64,000 bases of DNA from Dialister sp900541485 (GTDB taxonomy: Bacteria > Bacillota > Negativicutes > Veillonellales > Dialisteraceae): contig OZ221974.1 in the NCBI GenBank assembly GCA_965119665.1, positions 372,001-436,000 on the forward strand, written 5' to 3'. Of this stretch, positions 61,068-64,000 are shown in pieces. The first letter of the stretch is position 1. The number at the start of each line of letters is the position of its first letter. The position numbers were made by a program, and so were the translations under genes. A model generated the notes under the pieces. That model saw nothing but the letters and a program-made list of their open reading frames with translations, was not told the origin of the DNA and searched no databases.

Positions 61068-61589
61068 CTATTTACTTTCAGATTTCTTATCAGCCGATGT
61101 TTCCGTTTTTGCTGTTGACTGTGCCAAGGAATCACTCACGTCTTTCGTTATATCTGTACCACCATAAATAACAGCAGCCTTATCTACAACAAGAGACAGT
61201 CCTCTTTTAGAAGCTACCGACTTAACAGCATTTGTCACCGTATCTTCGGTCTCCTTTTCGACAGCCATCCGTTTTTGATTAAACTGCTGCTGCATATCAG
61301 CAAAAAGTTTTTCTTTTTCCTCATCACTCATCCCGGCAGATTTTGCATCAAAATCTTTCTGCATTTCATCTGCCAAAGTTTTTATTTTTTTCTGATAATC
61401 TAAAGCCAATGTTCCGTTATTGGAAATAACCTGCCTCTGGTCTACCACTCCGATGTCCGAAGTGGGTGCGGCATTAGCAATATCTCCCATGGATACTACA
61501 GCCATCCCCGCCACAGAAGCAATAAATATCCCTGCAAGAGCAAAGGAAAAAATCTTCACATTTTTTTTGTTTCCAAGAGTTGTCATCAT
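61068..61589 (-). CDS. Skp/OmpH-family periplasmic chaperone
   Basis: A 173-residue secreted protein with a conventional signal peptide (cleavage after A-N-A, near residue 41). The mature part has I-G-V-V-D-Q-R-Q-V, a charged helical hairpin and a C-terminal G-G-T-D-I-T-K-D-V strand. The S/T/K/D-rich tail is unlike classical Skp. The frame begins at a GTG at 61601 without spacing to the AAGGAG; the ATG at 61589, about 11 bases after it, is used. It directly follows the barrel-protein gene and is the first of the three paralogues. Confidence 0.88.
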   Translation of the reverse strand: MMTTLGNKKNVKIFSFALAGIFIASVAGMAVVSMGDIANAAPTSDIGVVDQRQVISNNGTLALDYQKKIKTLADEMQKDFDAKSAGMSDEEKEKLFADMQQQFNQKRMAVEKETEDTVTNAVKSVASKRGLSLVVDKAAVIYGGTDITKDVSDSLAQSTAKTETSADKKSESK

Positions 61590-61606
61590 AATAGGTATCA
61601 CTCCTT

Positions 61607-62902
61607 TTATAAATTAGCAATCAGCCTGAGCCAATTCCCTTCTTCACTATTATACACATATTCTGCAATTATGTAATTATGCACCTTATAGGAAAGTCCA
61701 ATTTCATTTTCTCTGTCGGAAAAATTGTAATCATACCGGGCAGTGATTCTATCATTGATTGGTACAACTGCAAACATATGACTGTCGTGGTCTGCAAAGT
61801 CATATTTATATCCTGTTTCTACCCCGTCACCGAATTTATGACTGAATCCGCTGTACAAATTCCATTCCATAGGCCCCGGGTACATACAGATTTCCCCAAA
61901 AATAAGATCCCGTTCCCCTATGTAATGTCCCAATTTACCGAAGAATGCATAACTCCTGGCTTCACGACCGACATCTAACCAAACTTTTGTTTGAATATTC
62001 CAATGATCTGTCAATGCATCTACCTTTAATACGGTTGTCTCTCCGGGTACCAACTCGGCCATAATATTGATACCATATTTTTTTACAAAATAATCCGACA
62101 AAAGATCTTCTTTCATCCGATCTTCAATTTCTTCTCTATGCCTGTCCACAAAGTGAACGGGTAATCCTTCCAGATTTCTCACTTCCGCTTCTGTTTTCAT
62201 CGCAGCACGTATCATGAACATCTTTGGGACCGTTGTTTTACGATACGAAAGTATACCCGAACGAACTATATCGCCTTTGGGTATTAAAAAAATATGTACT
62301 TTGGTAGTCTTTCCTGATTCTATTTCAAACTTGGCATCAAACTCAGGTAAAATTTGCTCCACCAAATCTTTTCCGGCCGATTGGGAAACACTTTCCGCCC
62401 ATCCGACGGAATCAACAGGAAGTCCCGTCAATAAGTCGGACATCAATACAGGAACAGTCTCTGTATCTTTCTTTACGTAATCTACCGCTTCAGGTGTCAG
62501 GTTACCATAATCAACCGTAGTCTCTACCGTTTCGACAACTTCGCCTACCGGTTCTAAAGATACTTTTACCGTAGTATGAACTCCGTAATCAACCTCTATG
62601 TTCTCCACCATGTAACCGATAACAACACGGTTTATAATATCAGCCAGTACTTTATTATACTGCCCGCTGTTTTTCCGGAGAATATTTTCTTCTTTCCCGA
62701 TAAATACATTGTTTCCAATAGAAGAAATACTTGCTTCAATACGTTTTTTTACAGAACCGGGAATATCTTCTTTAACCGCACATACCGAAACCTCTACATT
62801 TTTCACAGGAGCTGCATCTGTTGTAACAGGGAAAGAAACAAAGCCTGCGAACAAAACAAAAATTGCCCGCAAGACTTGTTTCTGCATCAAAGAAGGCTGC
62901 AT
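61607..62902 (-). CDS. Secreted protein of unknown function with a barrel-like C-terminal half
   Basis: A 431-residue protein with a signal peptide (cleavage after T-T-D-A-A, near residue 29). The first 280 residues appear to be soluble periplasmic domains with a repeated V-E-V/V-K-V-strand pattern, reminiscent of POTRA or secretin-like alpha/beta modules but not identifiable by eye. From about residue 290 the sequence shows alternating aromatic/hydrophobic residues (W-N-L-Y-S-G-F, V-E-T-G-Y-K-Y-D-F, I-T-A-R-Y-D-Y-N-F) as in outer-membrane beta strands, with a final N-W-L-R-L-I-A-N-L. ATG at 62902 has AAGGAGG about six bases before it; the frame extends 23 codons further. It begins 16 bases after bamA. 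Confidence 0.65.
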   Translation of the reverse strand: MQPSLMQKQVLRAIFVLFAGFVSFPVTTDAAPVKNVEVSVCAVKEDIPGSVKKRIEASISSIGNNVFIGKEENILRKNSGQYNKVLADIINRVVIGYMVENIEVDYGVHTTVKVSLEPVGEVVETVETTVDYGNLTPEAVDYVKKDTETVPVLMSDLLTGLPVDSVGWAESVSQSAGKDLVEQILPEFDAKFEIESGKTTKVHIFLIPKGDIVRSGILSYRKTTVPKMFMIRAAMKTEAEVRNLEGLPVHFVDRHREEIEDRMKEDLLSDYFVKKYGINIMAELVPGETTVLKVDALTDHWNIQTKVWLDVGREARSYAFFGKLGHYIGERDLIFGEICMYPGPMEWNLYSGFSHKFGDGVETGYKYDFADHDSHMFAVVPINDRITARYDYNFSDRENEIGLSYKVHNYIIAEYVYNSEEGNWLRLIANL

Positions 62903-62918
62903 AGCCCCCTCCTTATCT

Positions 62919-64000
62919 TTAGAATTGTGTGCCGAAGCTGAAGTGGAACTTGTTGCGATCGCCGTGACCATAATCTAAACGAATCGGTCCGATCGGTGTC
63001 TGTAACCGGAGCCCGACACCTGCTGAAAAATGAATTGATGTATCATCTTCATACCATGGAATTTGTCCATTATCAATGCCCCATGTTGAACCCATATCGG
63101 TAAATACAACCCCCTGTACCTTCTTGGCTATGGGGAAACGATATTCCAACGTCGCTGCATACATCTTGTTCCCCTTAAACTGTTCATCTTCATATCCACG
63201 GAGTGTATTAGCACCGCCGAGGTCAAACAGATTGCCATAGGCAACATCACCATTAATATAACCGCCCATAAGCCGGAGTGCCAAAATGTGTCCGTTGCTG
63301 AGTGATTTATAGAAACGTCCCTCTGCAGTCACTTTATAGAAATCATACTTTCCTCCGAGTCCGTGACCACCCCACTGGAGTGAATACGAAAGTCTTCTGC
63401 CACGACTTGCATTAAAGTAATTATCCCGGTTATCAAAAACATGTGTAAAGGTTAAGCTGTTCGTTCTGCCGAAGTTATTTTTTATTTTATCATTCCAGTC
63501 TTTTTTCATAACTTCTCTTGATTGATATCCGTTATTCTTATGGTTAGCAAAAGCCTGCTCTGCGGCACTGCCCCACTGGATTTCATCTTTACTGTCATAA
63601 GACTCTTTTACCGACTCAAAATTCAAATAGTTGGTACGGTATTCATCACTGACCCTTCCCCAGGTCAGATTCCATCCCTGTCTCCGTTTATCATATTCTG
63701 CAATAGTTTCGCCCTTGGCATTATAGTCATCATACTGATACACCCGGTTGAATACAGATGCACCTAAAGAATCTCCATTAGAATTAATCCATGGTTTGGT
63801 ATAAGACAATTGGTAGTTTCTTCCACGTCCCGATCCGCCAAATTCCCAGTGGACATTGACCTTATCCCCGGTTCCGCGGAAGTTGGTATCGCCCACTTCC
63901 AAAACACCAACCATTCCGTCAGACTCGGAATAACCGGCACCAACTGTTATGATTCCGGTTTTTTGTTCAACCACATCAATTTCAATAATTACATTATGAT
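62919..64000 (-). CDS. bamA: Outer membrane protein assembly factor BamA (C-terminal part)
   Basis: Only the last 359 residues lie in the window; the start is beyond 64000. They hold the end of the last POTRA domain (V-I-I-E-I-D-V-V-E-Q-K-T-G) and most of the 16-stranded barrel (I-T-V-G-A-G-Y-S-E-S-D-G, then D-N-R-D-N-Y-F-N-A-S-R-G, G-A-N-T-L-R-G-Y and Y-R-F-P-I). The conserved R-G-Y/F motif of loop 6 and the terminal F-S-F-G-T-Q-F with its final aromatic residue are clear. It folds outer-membrane proteins, and the Skp genes downstream would supply clients. TamA is excluded by the loop pattern only with moderate certainty. Confidence 0.93.
   Translation of the reverse strand, partial: HNVIIEIDVVEQKTGIITVGAGYSESDGMVGVLEVGDTNFRGTGDKVNVHWEFGGSGRGRNYQLSYTKPWINSNGDSLGASVFNRVYQYDDYNAKGETIAEYDKRRQGWNLTWGRVSDEYRTNYLNFESVKESYDSKDEIQWGSAAEQAFANHKNNGYQSREVMKKDWNDKIKNNFGRTNSLTFTHVFDNRDNYFNASRGRRLSYSLQWGGHGLGGKYDFYKVTAEGRFYKSLSNGHILALRLMGGYINGDVAYGNLFDLGGANTLRGYEDEQFKGNKMYAATLEYRFPIAKKVQGVVFTDMGSTWGIDNGQIPWYEDDTSIHFSAGVGLRLQTPIGPIRLDYGHGDRNKFHFSFGTQF

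Noticed and set aside
1..64000. CRISPR array, insertion sequence, prophage or rRNA
   Set aside because: No regularly spaced repeats, transposase, integrase, phage gene or rRNA sequence was found.

Overview
This window is ordinary housekeeping chromosome from a Gram-negative-walled Firmicute, most likely the class Negativicutes (Veillonella/Dialister-type). The evidence is a Bacillus/Clostridium-type gene order (tilS-hpt-ftsH; miaB-mutS-mutL-miaA-hfq; scRNA-dnaX-ybaB-recR-bofA; hrcA-grpE-dnaK-dnaJ with CIRCE) next to a set that only outer-membrane bacteria need: BamA, three Skp/OmpH-like proteins, LpxD and an LpxL-type acyltransferase. I cannot name genus or species from the sequence alone. 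I saw no insertion sequence, prophage, CRISPR array or rRNA. Most genes are on the minus strand.

Layout. 1-5509: 3' portion missing CCA-adding enzyme, malic enzyme, rdgB, a degenerate DNA-methylase/HsdS-like protein, and rpsI-rplM with a strong promoter and a structured L13-type leader. 5592-12630: the D,D-carboxypeptidase, DivIC/FtsB, S1-domain protein, Ppx/GppA, TilS, Hpt, FtsH series. 12862-16055: a DUF1858 redox-type protein, a pantothenate-type ECF S component with a 110-nt leader, and a DEAD-box helicase. 16145-25258: miaB-mutS-mutL-methyltransferase-miaA-hfq-ynbB, transcribed as one tightly overlapping unit. 25355-33633: tRNA-Lys, tRNA-Arg and tRNA-Val genes, lepA-hemW, a drug/metabolite exporter, murB with a P-loop/Asp23-like fusion, and fumC.

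33800-37249 is the main plus-strand block: SRP RNA, dnaX, ybaB, recR, bofA. 37266-42331 is the heat-shock operon hrcA-grpE-dnaK-dnaJ under CIRCE control. 42422-51005 holds an MBL hydrolase, a HisKA_2 kinase with an ANTAR response regulator, the tRNA t6A genes (tsaD, tsaB, tsaE) with rimI, a patatin-like protein, gpmA, thiL and a nicotinamidase. 51265-55550 holds an unknown membrane protein, nth, trxB and a nucleoside kinase. 55624-64000 is the envelope block: MFS exporter, alpha/beta hydrolase, LpxL, LpxD, three Skp-family proteins, an unrecognised barrel-like protein and the C-terminal half of BamA.

Functionally the window joins tRNA maturation (CCA, TilS, MiaA, MiaB, TsaB/D/E), mismatch and recombination repair (MutS, MutL, Nth, RecR), proteostasis (FtsH, DnaK system) and outer-membrane biogenesis. 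The least explained items are the methylase/HsdS fossil at 2922-4397, the P-loop/Asp23 fusion at 30340-31173, the unknown barrel protein at 61607-62902 with its trio of Skp paralogues, and the leader RNA at 14556-14664.
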